From: G963704535 sp963704535
GTDB taxonomy: Bacteria; Chloroflexota; Chloroflexia; Chloroflexales; Roseiflexaceae
Length of the DNA stretch: 64,000 nucleotides
Reading direction: 5' to 3'
NCBI GenBank assembly: GCA_963704535.1
Contig: OY969916.1
Coordinates: 6,076,001 to 6,140,000, forward strand
Numbering within the stretch: the first letter of the stretch is position 1; the number at the start of each line of letters is the position of its first letter. The translations under genes were made by a program, and so were the position numbers. This document shows positions 29,148 to 37,557 of the stretch, piece by piece. Under the pieces are notes generated by a model that was not told where the DNA came from, did no database searches, and worked only from the letters and a program-made list of their open reading frames with translations.

Positions 29148-32100
29148 TTACCGCCTTACGGTCGGCAGGAACGACCTGGACCGCGGGGTCGTGAACACCT
29201 CAACCCGGTCGCCGGTCCGGTTGTGGTGGTGGAGCAGCAACAGGCCGCGCGACCCAGCCCGCACGAACGCGATCGGAGTGAGCTTGACCGGGATCGTCTG
29301 GCCCGGCAGATCCTGGTAGGTCGGTGTGCCGGTATCTCCACCAGTCGTGTCCAGGCCCGGTTGAGCCGCGTTGTAGGTCGCCCACCCGGTCTGGTCGACC
29401 TGGCCCTCGATCGCCCCGCTGTAGCCCTCTTCGCTGCCGGGGTCGTCCAGGCTCAGAGTCCGTACGCGGTAGTTGAAGGTGGAGTTCGCCGACGTCAACC
29501 CCAGGTCGGCAGCGAACACCGGCAGCACGATTACGTTATTGTTGAAGACTGCCGTGTCGAGGTCGTTCGGGTCGGTGCCGTTCAGGTAGTCCTCGAGAAA
29601 GATATCGTCCGCCGCTACATCATAGAGGAACGTGTAGAGGACGTCGTTCTGGTCGCCGCCGGTCATAAAGCCCAGGTTACTGTTAAACAGTACGAAGTCC
29701 TCGGTGCCATCGCGGTCGGTGTCGATATAGACGTTGAACTCGAGCTCGTTGGGCGTCGACCAGTCGTCGTGCGTCGCGATCCCGAAGAAGATCGTCGTGT
29801 CGGTGAGCGTGCTTGACCCGGCGATGTCGCTCGCCACGCCCACGTAGGCTAGGTCGGCCTTGTTGTTGAGCGCATTGCTCTCCGGCTCGTTCGGGCTGAT
29901 TTGCTGCAACTCGAAGGCCGAGACCAGCGAGACGATGTCAAACGGGTAGTTGCTGCCGGTGTTGACGCCGGTGCCCGCGAGCGGGATGGTCGCCTGGACG
30001 TTCGGCGTGGCGACGGTGCTGATGTTGGTCAGCGACGCCCGCATATCCGACGCCGGGCGCGCGGTGGAGTACACCGGCACGCGCAGGGCTGTCTCCGCCT
30101 GCGACGGCACGACCTGGCCGCGGATCTCGCCGCCGGGGAACGCCGCCGTGTGGAAGTTGACGTACAGCCCGCCTTGCAGCAGCAGCGGCCGATCAGGGGC
30201 CGGTATCGTCACGTTGCCTGCCAACGTTTCGCCAGCCACGAAGGTGCCGTCGCCGGTGGGGATAGCCACAACGACGGGACCGTTCACCCCGGCCACGCCG
30301 CGGTGGAAGTGCGCCATCGTCAGAGTGATCGGCTGGGCGAAGGTGATGGCATACTGGATGTTGCCCGAAGCGGAGGTGTAGGTGAACACGCCCGAGGCCG
30401 TCACCGGCGAGCCGGTCGGCGGGTTCTCCTGGTTGCCGTTGATCACCGCCACGAAGTTCGAGGTCGCCAGGCCGGATTCGGTCATCACGACGTGGCCCGA
30501 CGCTTCGCTCAGCCACGGCCGCCCAAATCCCTGCTGAGTCTCGGTGATCGTCGGGTCGTGGGTGTGCTTCATCTGCGCCGCGGTGGCGCTCATCGTAACC
30601 ACGACATCGGCCGTCCCGCCGGCGGGCACGGTGACGGAGCTGGCCGACAGAGTGTAGGACACACCGGGGATGGTCGTCGCAGGGACGTAGGCCAGGTTGT
30701 AGGTAACAGCAGAGGCGCCCTTGTTGGAGACGCGGATCGTCCTGGTCATGGTCGCGGTGCCGAACACCTCGACATCGCCGAATGAGATGCTGACATTCCC
30801 TGGCGCGTTCCGGTCGTAGGCGATCACGCTGCTGTCACCCGCCCGCGGCAAGTCGATCCGGCCGGCGCCGACGCGCGAGGGCGGGAAGATCGGCGCGTTC
30901 GCGGGCAGGTCCGAGCGGATGCTGTTGACGGCAGTGTTCATCACCAGCGCCTTCAGCTCATCCACTGTCCAGGTCGGGTGCAGTTGGCGCATCAGCACCA
31001 TCGAGCCGGCCACGTGCGGGGCGGCCATCGAGGTGCCGCTGATATTGGCGCCCTCATCGCCGGTCAGCGCACCGACCGAGAAGATGCCCTGGCCGGGCGC
31101 GGCGATGTCCGGCTTGAGGGCCGAGCCAAAGCGGCGCGGGCCGCGCGAGGAGAACGCCGAAAGCGTGTCGACCAGATTCGGGTCGGTGTAGGGCACCTGA
31201 CTGAGGTACTCATTGCTCAGAGTCACGCTGACCGTGCCGGTCCCCAGCGCGGCCTTGAGCGTGTCGCCGACCGACTTGGGCACGCTGACCATCGGGATGG
31301 CCGCGCTGCCGGTGATGAACAGATCGAACGCTGCGGTGTTGTCGACCAGGATGCCGCCGATCGCCCCGGCGGCGACGAGATTATTGCCGCGCGCCACCGA
31401 GCCGCACTCGGCGTCGGTCCAGTCGAGCAACACGATCTTGCCGGTGATCAGCGCCACGTTGGCGGGGGTGAATGCCTGGCAGCCGCTGCGCTGCGTGGGT
31501 GGGTACACCAGCGTTCCGGTCACCGGCGCGCTGCTCGCCCAGTCGTAAGCCACCGAGAAGCTTGCCGCGTAGACGTCCGCGAACGCCGGCGGCGAGTTCA
31601 CCCGGAAGCCGTCGAGGATGTCGGTGGCGTCGACCGAGGAGGACACGCTGATCACCCGCGCTGTGGTGGCTGGGCTGCCGGTGATGTAGTGCGAGTCCCC
31701 GTCGTTACCGGCCGAGGCGACCACGATCGTGCCGACCGCGATGGCGTTCTCGGACGCGACCGAGGTCGAATCCGTCTCGAAGCCGAAGTCGGAACCCAGC
31801 GACATGTTGATCACGTCGACGCGGTCGGAGAAGTTGCCGTCACCGTTCGGGTCGACCGCCCAATCGAGCGCCTCGCTGACCAGCTCGGTGCTGCCTTCGC
31901 AGCCGAAGACACGCAGCGCAACGATGCTGGCCTCCGGCGCCACACCAGGGCCGATCTTGAAGTTGTTGGCAGTGTAGAGATTCGGGTTGTTATAGGGGCC
32001 GGTGTAGGCCGCGCCGCTGTCGAGCACACCGTTGCCGGCCGCGATGCCTGCCACGTGCGAGCCGTGCCCGTTGCAGTCCATCGGGTCGGGGTCGGGCGCC

Positions 32101-32870
32101 GGCGCATTGTCGCCGGTGTAGTCATCGCCGGCGAAGTCGTAGCCGGCAACCACTCTAGTGGTCGGGAACGACGTCGGCGTCTCGGTGATGACCTTCGTAT
32201 TATTGGCTGTGTAGGCGGCCGGCGTGCCTGGGCCGTCGAAGCCAGTGTGGAGATAATCAACGCCGGTGTCGATGATGGCGACCTTCAGGCCCGTGCCGGT
32301 CAGCTCGGGCAGCGCGCCACTCCCTTGCCACAGCTCCGGCGCGCCAATCAGCGGCACGCTCGATTCGAGGTCGGGGTAGTGTCTGGCGAGCCGGTGGATG
32401 CCTTTGACGCCCGGCAGGCTAGCGATCTCGCTCAACCTGTTGGAATCGACATGCACCGCGATGCCGTTGTAGACGCGCTGCGTGCGGTAGATCACCGTCG
32501 CGCCCATGCCGGCGAGCGGCGTCAGCAAGCGCTGCTGCGCCTGCTCGACACGCGCGAGCTGGACCTGCGCGTCGCGGGTCGCCTGGAGCGTCGCGCCGCC
32601 AGCCAGGGTCCGGGCATAGACTTCCGCTGTCGGCGCGGCGTCGAGCTCGATCACAATCCTGGCCAGGCCGCTGCTTCCAATCAGCGCGGCGTCGATCTTA
32701 GCATCCGCTTCCGTCCCTTCACCCTCGCTCAACGCCTGCTGTGCGACCAGTCGGTTCCCGCCGGTCGGTTGAGTGCGTGAGCTGTCGGGCTGCTGTGCCT
32801 GGAGCGAAAACGGAAGTACGACGAGGGCCACGAGCAGGAGTATGTTCCGAAAAAAAGTACGTCCTATCAT
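29148..32870 (-). CDS. Secreted S8 (subtilisin-like) serine protease with PA and CHRD domains
   Basis: 1,240 aa. Signal peptide (FFRNILLLVALVVLPFSLQA), inhibitor-I9-like propeptide (residues ~65-175), then the protease: Asp in KVAIIDTGVDY (~195), His in CNGHGSHVAGIAAG (~270), Ser in ISGTSMAAPHVAGSM (~635). A PA domain (LLDWTDAECGSVARGNNLVAAGAIGGI) is inserted between His and Ser. C-terminal to the protease come a fibronectin-like segment, a CHRD domain (NGNQENPPTGSPVTASGVFTY, MAHFHRGVAG), and a ~330-aa tail ending FLPTVRR. Probably digests extracellular protein. Convergent with ileS. Confidence 0.93.
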   Translation of the reverse strand: MIGRTFFRNILLLVALVVLPFSLQAQQPDSSRTQPTGGNRLVAQQALSEGEGTEADAKIDAALIGSSGLARIVIELDAAPTAEVYARTLAGGATLQATRDAQVQLARVEQAQQRLLTPLAGMGATVIYRTQRVYNGIAVHVDSNRLSEIASLPGVKGIHRLARHYPDLESSVPLIGAPELWQGSGALPELTGTGLKVAIIDTGVDYLHTGFDGPGTPAAYTANNTKVITETPTSFPTTRVVAGYDFAGDDYTGDNAPAPDPDPMDCNGHGSHVAGIAAGNGVLDSGAAYTGPYNNPNLYTANNFKIGPGVAPEASIVALRVFGCEGSTELVSEALDWAVDPNGDGNFSDRVDVINMSLGSDFGFETDSTSVASENAIAVGTIVVASAGNDGDSHYITGSPATTARVISVSSSVDATDILDGFRVNSPPAFADVYAASFSVAYDWASSAPVTGTLVYPPTQRSGCQAFTPANVALITGKIVLLDWTDAECGSVARGNNLVAAGAIGGILVDNTAAFDLFITGSAAIPMVSVPKSVGDTLKAALGTGTVSVTLSNEYLSQVPYTDPNLVDTLSAFSSRGPRRFGSALKPDIAAPGQGIFSVGALTGDEGANISGTSMAAPHVAGSMVLMRQLHPTWTVDELKALVMNTAVNSIRSDLPANAPIFPPSRVGAGRIDLPRAGDSSVIAYDRNAPGNVSISFGDVEVFGTATMTRTIRVSNKGASAVTYNLAYVPATTIPGVSYTLSASSVTVPAGGTADVVVTMSATAAQMKHTHDPTITETQQGFGRPWLSEASGHVVMTESGLATSNFVAVINGNQENPPTGSPVTASGVFTYTSASGNIQYAITFAQPITLTMAHFHRGVAGVNGPVVVAIPTGDGTFVAGETLAGNVTIPAPDRPLLLQGGLYVNFHTAAFPGGEIRGQVVPSQAETALRVPVYSTARPASDMRASLTNISTVATPNVQATIPLAGTGVNTGSNYPFDIVSLVSAFELQQISPNEPESNALNNKADLAYVGVASDIAGSSTLTDTTIFFGIATHDDWSTPNELEFNVYIDTDRDGTEDFVLFNSNLGFMTGGDQNDVLYTFLYDVAADDIFLEDYLNGTDPNDLDTAVFNNNVIVLPVFAADLGLTSANSTFNYRVRTLSLDDPGSEEGYSGAIEGQVDQTGWATYNAAQPGLDTTGGDTGTPTYQDLPGQTIPVKLTPIAFVRAGSRGLLLLHHHNRTGDRVEVFTTPRSRSFLPTVRR

Positions 32871-33263
32871 TGTTACTGTTGCTCCCTATTATCTCTATTC
32901 ATTGTCCCTCCACCCCGCCACAATACTGGTACATCTTGGTGTTCGATCACACTCCCTTCTAGTTAGCAGGCATACAAACCTATAACCATAGCAACCACAG
33001 CGACCCCACCACGGTGGCATCACAGCGCCACGTGCTGTCGTTGAGAGGATATGCGGAGCGAGACGGAAGGTATAGCGGTGGATACGACATCACATGCAGA
33101 GGACAATAACAACTCCCAAGATCACCACGTTGTGCTTAGGTTGTGAACAGGCGACCGCCGATCCGAATTCACTTTTGTTGAGGTATGGAATGATAGTCTA
33201 TGACATACCATCTTGTCAAGGATTGGTTATTTTTAGATCGCGCTCGTAGTCGTTTGTGCCACC
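32871..33263. other. Divergent intergenic region between the subtilase and the nad leader
   Basis: About 390 bases without a gene. The subtilase ribosome site (GGGAGC) is near 32885 on the minus strand. GGTATG..CATACC at about 33183-33210 is a loose dyad. No further structure recognised. Confidence 0.4.
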
Positions 33264-33292
33264 TTGACAATATTGCAAAAATCGATTATAGT
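33264..33292 (+). promoter_or_regulatory. Sigma-70-type promoter of the nad operon
   Basis: TTGACA at 33264-33269, a 17-base spacer, and TATAGT at 33287-33292. This is the best -35/-10 pair in the region. The first AGTGT-type dyad starts two bases after the -10, so a protein bound there would block initiation. Confidence 0.75.
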
Positions 33293-33293
33293 T

Positions 33294-33515
33294 TGTGTGA
33301 GTTTTACACTTAGCCCTGGCCGCAAGGCCATTTTTAACGCACGAAGTTAGTGTTGATTGTACACTTTGATACGGCCAGGGGGGCCTTTTTTATCGCATCT
33401 TGATAGTGTCGAAGAAACACTGGGCAGGCCGAACGGCCTTTTTTAACGCCTATGGTTAGTGTTGTTCTGACACCGGGCCTTTTTCTTTTTCTTATTATAG
33501 TGTGAATATGACACT
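33294..33515 (+). promoter_or_regulatory. Five AGTGT-N7-ACACT dyads alternating with small terminator-like hairpins
   Basis: Dyads at 33294-33310, 33349-33365, 33405-33421, 33458-33474 and 33499-33515, all with a 7-base spacer; the first begins TGTGT and the fourth ends ACACC. After the first three come TGGCC-GCAA-GGCCA, GGCC-AGGGG-GGCC and AGGCC-GAAC-GGCCT, each followed by five or six T (ending at 33335, 33391 and about 33444). After the fourth comes GGGCCTTTTTCTTTTTC. Units repeat every 53-56 bases. The dyads could be operators for an NAD-responsive repressor (NrtR/NiaR-like, unproven) or RNA stems in a multi-step attenuator. Confidence 0.7.
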
Positions 33516-33538
33516 ACAGGCATGAAAGGAACATTTCC

Positions 33539-34510
33539 ATGGACCAGATCGCAACTCCGCTCGCGCCAAGCGCCACAGCCGACATCATCGCCGAGATCCA
33601 GCGGCTCAAGCGCGAGCGTAACGCCGTCCTACTGGCTCACAACTACCAGTACGGTGAAATACAGGATATTGCCGATTTCGTCGGCGACTCGTTGGGCCTA
33701 TCCCAGCAGGCTGCCCGCACCGACGCCGATGTGATCGTCTTCTGCGGCGTCCATTTTATGGCCGAGACCGCCGCGATCCTTTGCCCCGACAAAACCGTGC
33801 TGCTCCCCGACCGCGCGGCCGGCTGCTCGATGGCCGACTCGATCACCGCCGAGCAACTGCGCGCCTGGAAGGCCGAGCACCCTGGCGCTGTCGTCGTCTC
33901 CTACGTCAACACCACCGCCGAGGTCAAGGCCGAGAGCGACTACTGCTGCACCTCCGGCAACGCCCTGAATGTGATCAAGGCCATCCCGGAGGACCAAGAG
34001 ATCCTGTTCCTGCCCGACATGTTCCTGGGCAGCTACCTGCGCCAGGTGACTGGCCGCCCGCTTCAGATCTGGGCCGGCGAGTGCCACGTCCACGCCGCGA
34101 TCAAGCCGCGGATGGTCGATTCGATGCGCGCAGCCTACCCCGGCGCTGAGTTCCTGATCCACCCCGAGTGCGGCTGTGTCAGCTCGACCATGCACTACCT
34201 GGCTCGTGGCGCGATCAGCGGCACCGGCACCCACATCCTCTCGACCGAGGGCATGATTCGCCATGCCGAGCGGAGCGGCTCGTCCCAGTTCATCGTCGCC
34301 ACCGAGATCGGCGTGCTGCACCGCATGCGCAAGGCCAACCCCGACAAGACGTTCCTGCCGATCGACGAATTGATCTCGTGCCGCTACATGAAGATGATCA
34401 CGCTCGACAAGATCCTGCGCTCGCTCCGAGACATGGTCGAGCCGATCAGCGTGCCGCCGGATATCGCCCAGCGGGCCCGCGGCGCGATCGAGCGCATGAT
34501 CGCCCTGTAG
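33539..34510 (+). CDS. nadA: Quinolinate synthase
   Basis: 323 aa. Condenses iminoaspartate (from NadB) with dihydroxyacetone phosphate to quinolinate, using a [4Fe-4S] cluster. Family motifs: VLLAHNYQYGEIQDIADFVG near residue 30, GVHFMAETAAILCPDK near 70 (first cluster Cys in or beside this loop), NTTAEVKAESDYCCTSGNA near 125, and HPECGCVS near 215. The start at 33539 follows AAAGGAAC; the frame opening at 33522 is a shadow. First gene of nadA-nadB-nadC, behind the dyad array. Confidence 0.96.
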   Translation: MDQIATPLAPSATADIIAEIQRLKRERNAVLLAHNYQYGEIQDIADFVGDSLGLSQQAARTDADVIVFCGVHFMAETAAILCPDKTVLLPDRAAGCSMADSITAEQLRAWKAEHPGAVVVSYVNTTAEVKAESDYCCTSGNALNVIKAIPEDQEILFLPDMFLGSYLRQVTGRPLQIWAGECHVHAAIKPRMVDSMRAAYPGAEFLIHPECGCVSSTMHYLARGAISGTGTHILSTEGMIRHAERSGSSQFIVATEIGVLHRMRKANPDKTFLPIDELISCRYMKMITLDKILRSLRDMVEPISVPPDIAQRARGAIERMIAL

Positions 34511-34645
34511 GGCAGGCCCTCCGTGGCCGCCCGGCCCTCGTGGCCGCCCGGCCCTCCATGGCCGCCCGGACGCAACACGCAACACGCAACACGCAACACG
34601 CAACACGCAACACGTTTCACGCATCACGTTTCACGCATCACGTAT
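34511..34645. repeat. Heptamer runs (ACGCAAC and ATCACGTTTC types) before nadB
   Basis: Three copies of a CCCTCCGTGGCCGCCCGG-like unit (34520-34570), five ACGCAAC units (34571-34611), then GTTTCACGCATCAC twice (34614-34641). The run ends at the nadB ribosome region. Confidence 0.7.
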
Positions 34646-34656
34646 GGAGTTGACCT

Positions 34657-36321
34657 ATGAAACACGAGCCGATCCTCCACGACCTCCGTGTCGACGCGCC
34701 GCGCTCGGTGCTGGCGGCGGCGCCGGCGCGACCGCAGCAGCACACGGCTGATCTACTCATCATCGGGGGCGGCGCGGCCGGGCTAGCGGCGGCGCTCCAG
34801 GCGGCCGAGCAAGCCCAAGTGATCCTGCTGGCCCGTGGCCCGCTGCTGGAGAGCAACTCTGCCTGGGCCCAGGGTGGCATCGCCGCCGCGTTGGACGGCG
34901 ACGACTCGCCGCCGGCCCACGTCGAGGATACGCTGGTCGCCGGCGCGGGCCTCTCCGACGCAGCGGCGGTCGAGGCGCTGGCCTGGGACGCGCCGGGGCT
35001 GATGCGCGAGCTGGCCGATCTAGGGGTGCCATTTGAGCGCGTCGGCGCCGAGTTCGCGCTGGGGCTGGAGGGCGGCCACTCGCACCGCCGCATCCTGCAC
35101 GTCGGCGACACGACCGGCTGGGCGCTGACGTGTACGCTGGCCGAGCGCGCCCGCGCCCACCCGCGCATCCGCATCGTTGAGGGCTGCCAGGTTGTCGACC
35201 TGCTGGACGATCGGGGGCGCTGCGCCGGCGCACTTGCGCTCGACCGCGACGGCGCCTGGCATCACTTCCGCGCCGGGGCCACAATCATGGCGACGGGAGG
35301 TGCCGGCGCGCTCTACGGCCTGACCAGCAACCAGCCCGGCGCGCTGGGCGAAGGCATCGCGCTGGCCTACCGCGCCGGCGCGGCCGTCGCCGACATGGAG
35401 TTCGTCCAGTTCCACCCCACGGTGTTGCGCACCCGCGCCGGCCACGGCTTCCTGATCAGCGAGGCGGTGCGCGGCGAGGGCGCCCGGCTGCTCACGCCAT
35501 CTGGCCGGCGCTTCATGCCCGGCTACGACCCCCGCGCCGAGTTGGCCCCCCGCGATGTGGTGGCGCGTGGCATCTTCGCCGCGATGCAGCGCGAGGGCAC
35601 CGATCACGTCCTGCTGGATCTCACCCACCTGCCGGCGCGGGAACTGGAGCGCCGCTTCCCGACGATCTGGGCGCGCTGCCGCGCCGAGGGGATCGACCTC
35701 GCAACGATGCCGATCCCGGTCGCGCCGGCATCGCACTACCTCATGGGCGGCATCCGCACCGATCTCCACGGCGCCACCAGCATCCCCGGTCTGTACGCCG
35801 CTGGCGAGTGCGCCTGCACCGGCGTACACGGCGCCAACCGCCTGGCCAGCAACTCGCTGCTTGAATGCCTGGTCTTCGGACGACGAGCCGCAGTTGCTGC
35901 CCTGAACTATATGACGAGAGATTGGAGATTGGAGATTGGCGACGTCGCCAATCTCCAATCTCCAATCTCTAATCTCCAATCTCCACCACAGTGGCGAACT
36001 GAGTTGTCAGAACTTATGCGCGCCCACGCCGCGCTGCTGCGCTCGGCCTCCGGCCTCTCGGCGGCGCTGCGGCGGCTTGAGGCTTTCCCGCGCCAGGTGG
36101 ACGCCCCCAGCCCCGACGCGATCACCGCCGCCAACGCCGCCCTGGTCGCGCGCCTGATCATCACCAGCGCATTGCTGCGCGAGGAGAGTCGCGGCGCCCA
36201 CTTCCGCGCCGACTTCCCGCACACCGACGACGCCTGGCGTGTCCATCTCGTGCTCGCGCGCGGCCAGGCCCCATTTGCCGTCGAGACGGTCGCAGGCGTG
36301 GAAACCGAGGTCGTATGTTAA
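34657..36321 (+). CDS. nadB: L-aspartate oxidase
   Basis: 554 aa FAD enzyme oxidising L-aspartate to iminoaspartate for NadA. FAD-binding DLLIIGGGAAGLAAAL near residue 32; NSAWAQGGIAAAL near 67; HSHRRILHVGDTTGWAL near 140; EFVQFHPTVL near 248; ASHYLMGGIRTDLHGATSIPGLYAAGE near 350-385, and HGANRLASNSLLE just after. In frame at residues ~421-443 is an AGATTGG heptamer element, between the FAD/capping part and the C-terminal helical domain. Start at 34657 lies after GGAG. Second gene of the nad operon. Confidence 0.95.
   Translation: MKHEPILHDLRVDAPRSVLAAAPARPQQHTADLLIIGGGAAGLAAALQAAEQAQVILLARGPLLESNSAWAQGGIAAALDGDDSPPAHVEDTLVAGAGLSDAAAVEALAWDAPGLMRELADLGVPFERVGAEFALGLEGGHSHRRILHVGDTTGWALTCTLAERARAHPRIRIVEGCQVVDLLDDRGRCAGALALDRDGAWHHFRAGATIMATGGAGALYGLTSNQPGALGEGIALAYRAGAAVADMEFVQFHPTVLRTRAGHGFLISEAVRGEGARLLTPSGRRFMPGYDPRAELAPRDVVARGIFAAMQREGTDHVLLDLTHLPARELERRFPTIWARCRAEGIDLATMPIPVAPASHYLMGGIRTDLHGATSIPGLYAAGECACTGVHGANRLASNSLLECLVFGRRAAVAALNYMTRDWRLEIGDVANLQSPISNLQSPPQWRTELSELMRAHAALLRSASGLSAALRRLEAFPRQVDAPSPDAITAANAALVARLIITSALLREESRGAHFRADFPHTDDAWRVHLVLARGQAPFAVETVAGVETEVVC
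35918..35986. repeat. In-frame AGATTGG heptamer element in nadB
   Basis: AGATTGG x3 up to a GGCGACGTCGCC centre, then CCAATCT x3 and CTAATCTCCAATCTCC: a near-perfect hairpin of about 30-base arms. Codes DWRLEIGDVANLQSPISNLQ. The same peptide words as in the BTAD regulator, in an unrelated protein. Confidence 0.9.
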
Positions 36322-36338
36322 GGTCACACTTGCTCCTC

Positions 36339-36418
36339 GAAACGCGAAACGTGAAACGTGAATCTCAAGTCGAATTTACGCAACACGCAACACGTTTCAC
36401 GTTTCACGTTTCACGCAT
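36339..36418. repeat. Inverted GTGAAAC element between nadB and nadC
   Basis: CGAAACGCGAAACGTGAAACGTGAA (36338-36362) faces CAACACGTTTCACGTTTCACGTTTCACG (36383-36413) across TCTCAAGTCGAATTTACG. Confidence 0.75.
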
Positions 36419-36438
36419 CACATGTGAAAGGAAAATCC

Positions 36439-37293
36439 ATGGATCTCTCCCCTGAATCCATCCGCGAGGTTGTCGAGAGCGCCTTGCGTGAAGATATCGG
36501 CCGCGGCGACCTCACGACGCTGGCCGTCATACCCGCTGGCGCCCAGGCGACGGCCCGCATCGTGATGCGTGAGGCTGGGGTTGTGGCCGGGCTGCCGGTG
36601 CTGGCGGCGGTGTTTACGACCGTCGATCCGGCGCTGGCAGTGACGCCACTGGTGGCCGAGGGCGCCGCCGTCCCCGCCGGCACCGTCGCAGCCGAGATCT
36701 ACGGCTCCGCGCGCGGCATCCTGACCGGCGAACGTGTGGCGCTCAACCTGATCCAGCGGCTCAGCGGCATCGCCAGCTTGACCGCGCGCTACGTCGCCGC
36801 CGTGGGCGACCTGCCCGCTCGCGTCCTCGACACCCGCAAGACCACCCCCGGCCTGCGGGTGCTCGAAAAGTATGCTGTGCGGGTCGGCGGCGGAGTCAAC
36901 CACCGTTTCGGCCTCTACGACGCGGTCATGCTGAAGGATAACCACCTGGCGCTGCTGGCTGGCCAGGGCGTCGCGATCGGCGAGGCGGTGCGCCGCGCCC
37001 GGGCCGCCGTCGGCCCGCTGGTTCGCGTCGAGGTCGAGGCCGACACCGTCGAGCAGGCTCGCCAGGCGGCCGAGGCCGGCGCCGACCTGATCTTGCTCGA
37101 CAATATGCCGCCGGCCATGCTGCGTGAAGCCGTCGCGGCGGTGGGCGGCCGCGCCCGGCTGGAGGCCTCCGGCGGCATCACGCTGGAGACCATCCGCGCC
37201 GTCGCCGAGACCGGCGTCGACTACATCTCCGTCGGCGCCCTCACCCACTCGGCCCGCGCGCTCGACGTGAGCCTGGATGTAATCGCGAGTTGA
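36439..37293 (+). CDS. nadC: Nicotinate-nucleotide pyrophosphorylase (carboxylating)
   Basis: 284 aa. Converts quinolinate and PRPP to nicotinate mononucleotide, closing the NadA-NadB-NadC route. LREDIGRGDLTT near residue 15, ERVALNLIQRLSGIAS near 100, LDTRKTTPGLRVLEKYAV near 132 (PRPP/quinolinate Arg and Lys), GGGVNHRFGLYDAVMLKDNH near 152, VEVEADTVEQA, and LEASGGITLETIR near 245. The ATG at 36439 follows AAAGGAAA; upstream in-frame codons come from the GTGAAAC repeat. Third and last gene of the nad operon. Confidence 0.96.
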   Translation: MDLSPESIREVVESALREDIGRGDLTTLAVIPAGAQATARIVMREAGVVAGLPVLAAVFTTVDPALAVTPLVAEGAAVPAGTVAAEIYGSARGILTGERVALNLIQRLSGIASLTARYVAAVGDLPARVLDTRKTTPGLRVLEKYAVRVGGGVNHRFGLYDAVMLKDNHLALLAGQGVAIGEAVRRARAAVGPLVRVEVEADTVEQARQAAEAGADLILLDNMPPAMLREAVAAVGGRARLEASGGITLETIRAVAETGVDYISVGALTHSARALDVSLDVIAS

Positions 37294-37403
37294 TGCGGCA
37301 CGCTGCGCCCACAGCCGCATGAACCTTGACAAATAGTACACCTCTGAGTACCATATAAAGCGCTACACACGCTCCACTCGCGCATCCCACCCCACTGACC
37401 AGG

Positions 37404-37431
37404 GCTCTGTGTCATAGGACACGGGCGTTTT
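37404..37431 (+). terminator. Possible terminator of the nad operon
   Basis: CTGTGTC-ATAG-GACACGG (37407-37424, with a wobble pair) followed by GCGTTTTATTG. It lies 110 bases after nadC. An earlier ATGCGGC..GCCGCAT pair (37293-37320) may also form. Confidence 0.5.
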
Positions 37432-37557
37432 ATTGTTACCGTTTTCTCAAATCAGGCGCCCGGCACATCAGCGGCGTTCCTTGGATGCGCGCCGCGTCGT
37501 TTGCGGCCACGGTGCGTGTACCACACGCCCATCATGGCTGTGTGGAAAGGAGTTTTA

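Noticed and set aside
29133..32780. Long plus-strand open frames opposite the subtilase
   Set aside because: GC-rich codon bias opens the antisense frames; the minus strand holds signal peptide, catalytic triad and PA/CHRD domains in one frame.
33522..33734. Alternative nadA-region frame starting ATGAAAGGAACATTT
   Set aside because: It is out of frame with the conserved NadA sequence; the AAAGGAAC within it is the ribosome site for the ATG at 33539.
34511..34645. Minisatellite or CRISPR before nadB
   Set aside because: Units are 7-nt words and short GC-rich copies, of the same kind as the heptamer runs elsewhere; no spacers.
37293..37320. ATGCGGC..GCCGCAT hairpin as main nad terminator
   Set aside because: Stem is short, loop is large and no T run follows; the hairpin at 37404 is the better candidate, though still modest.
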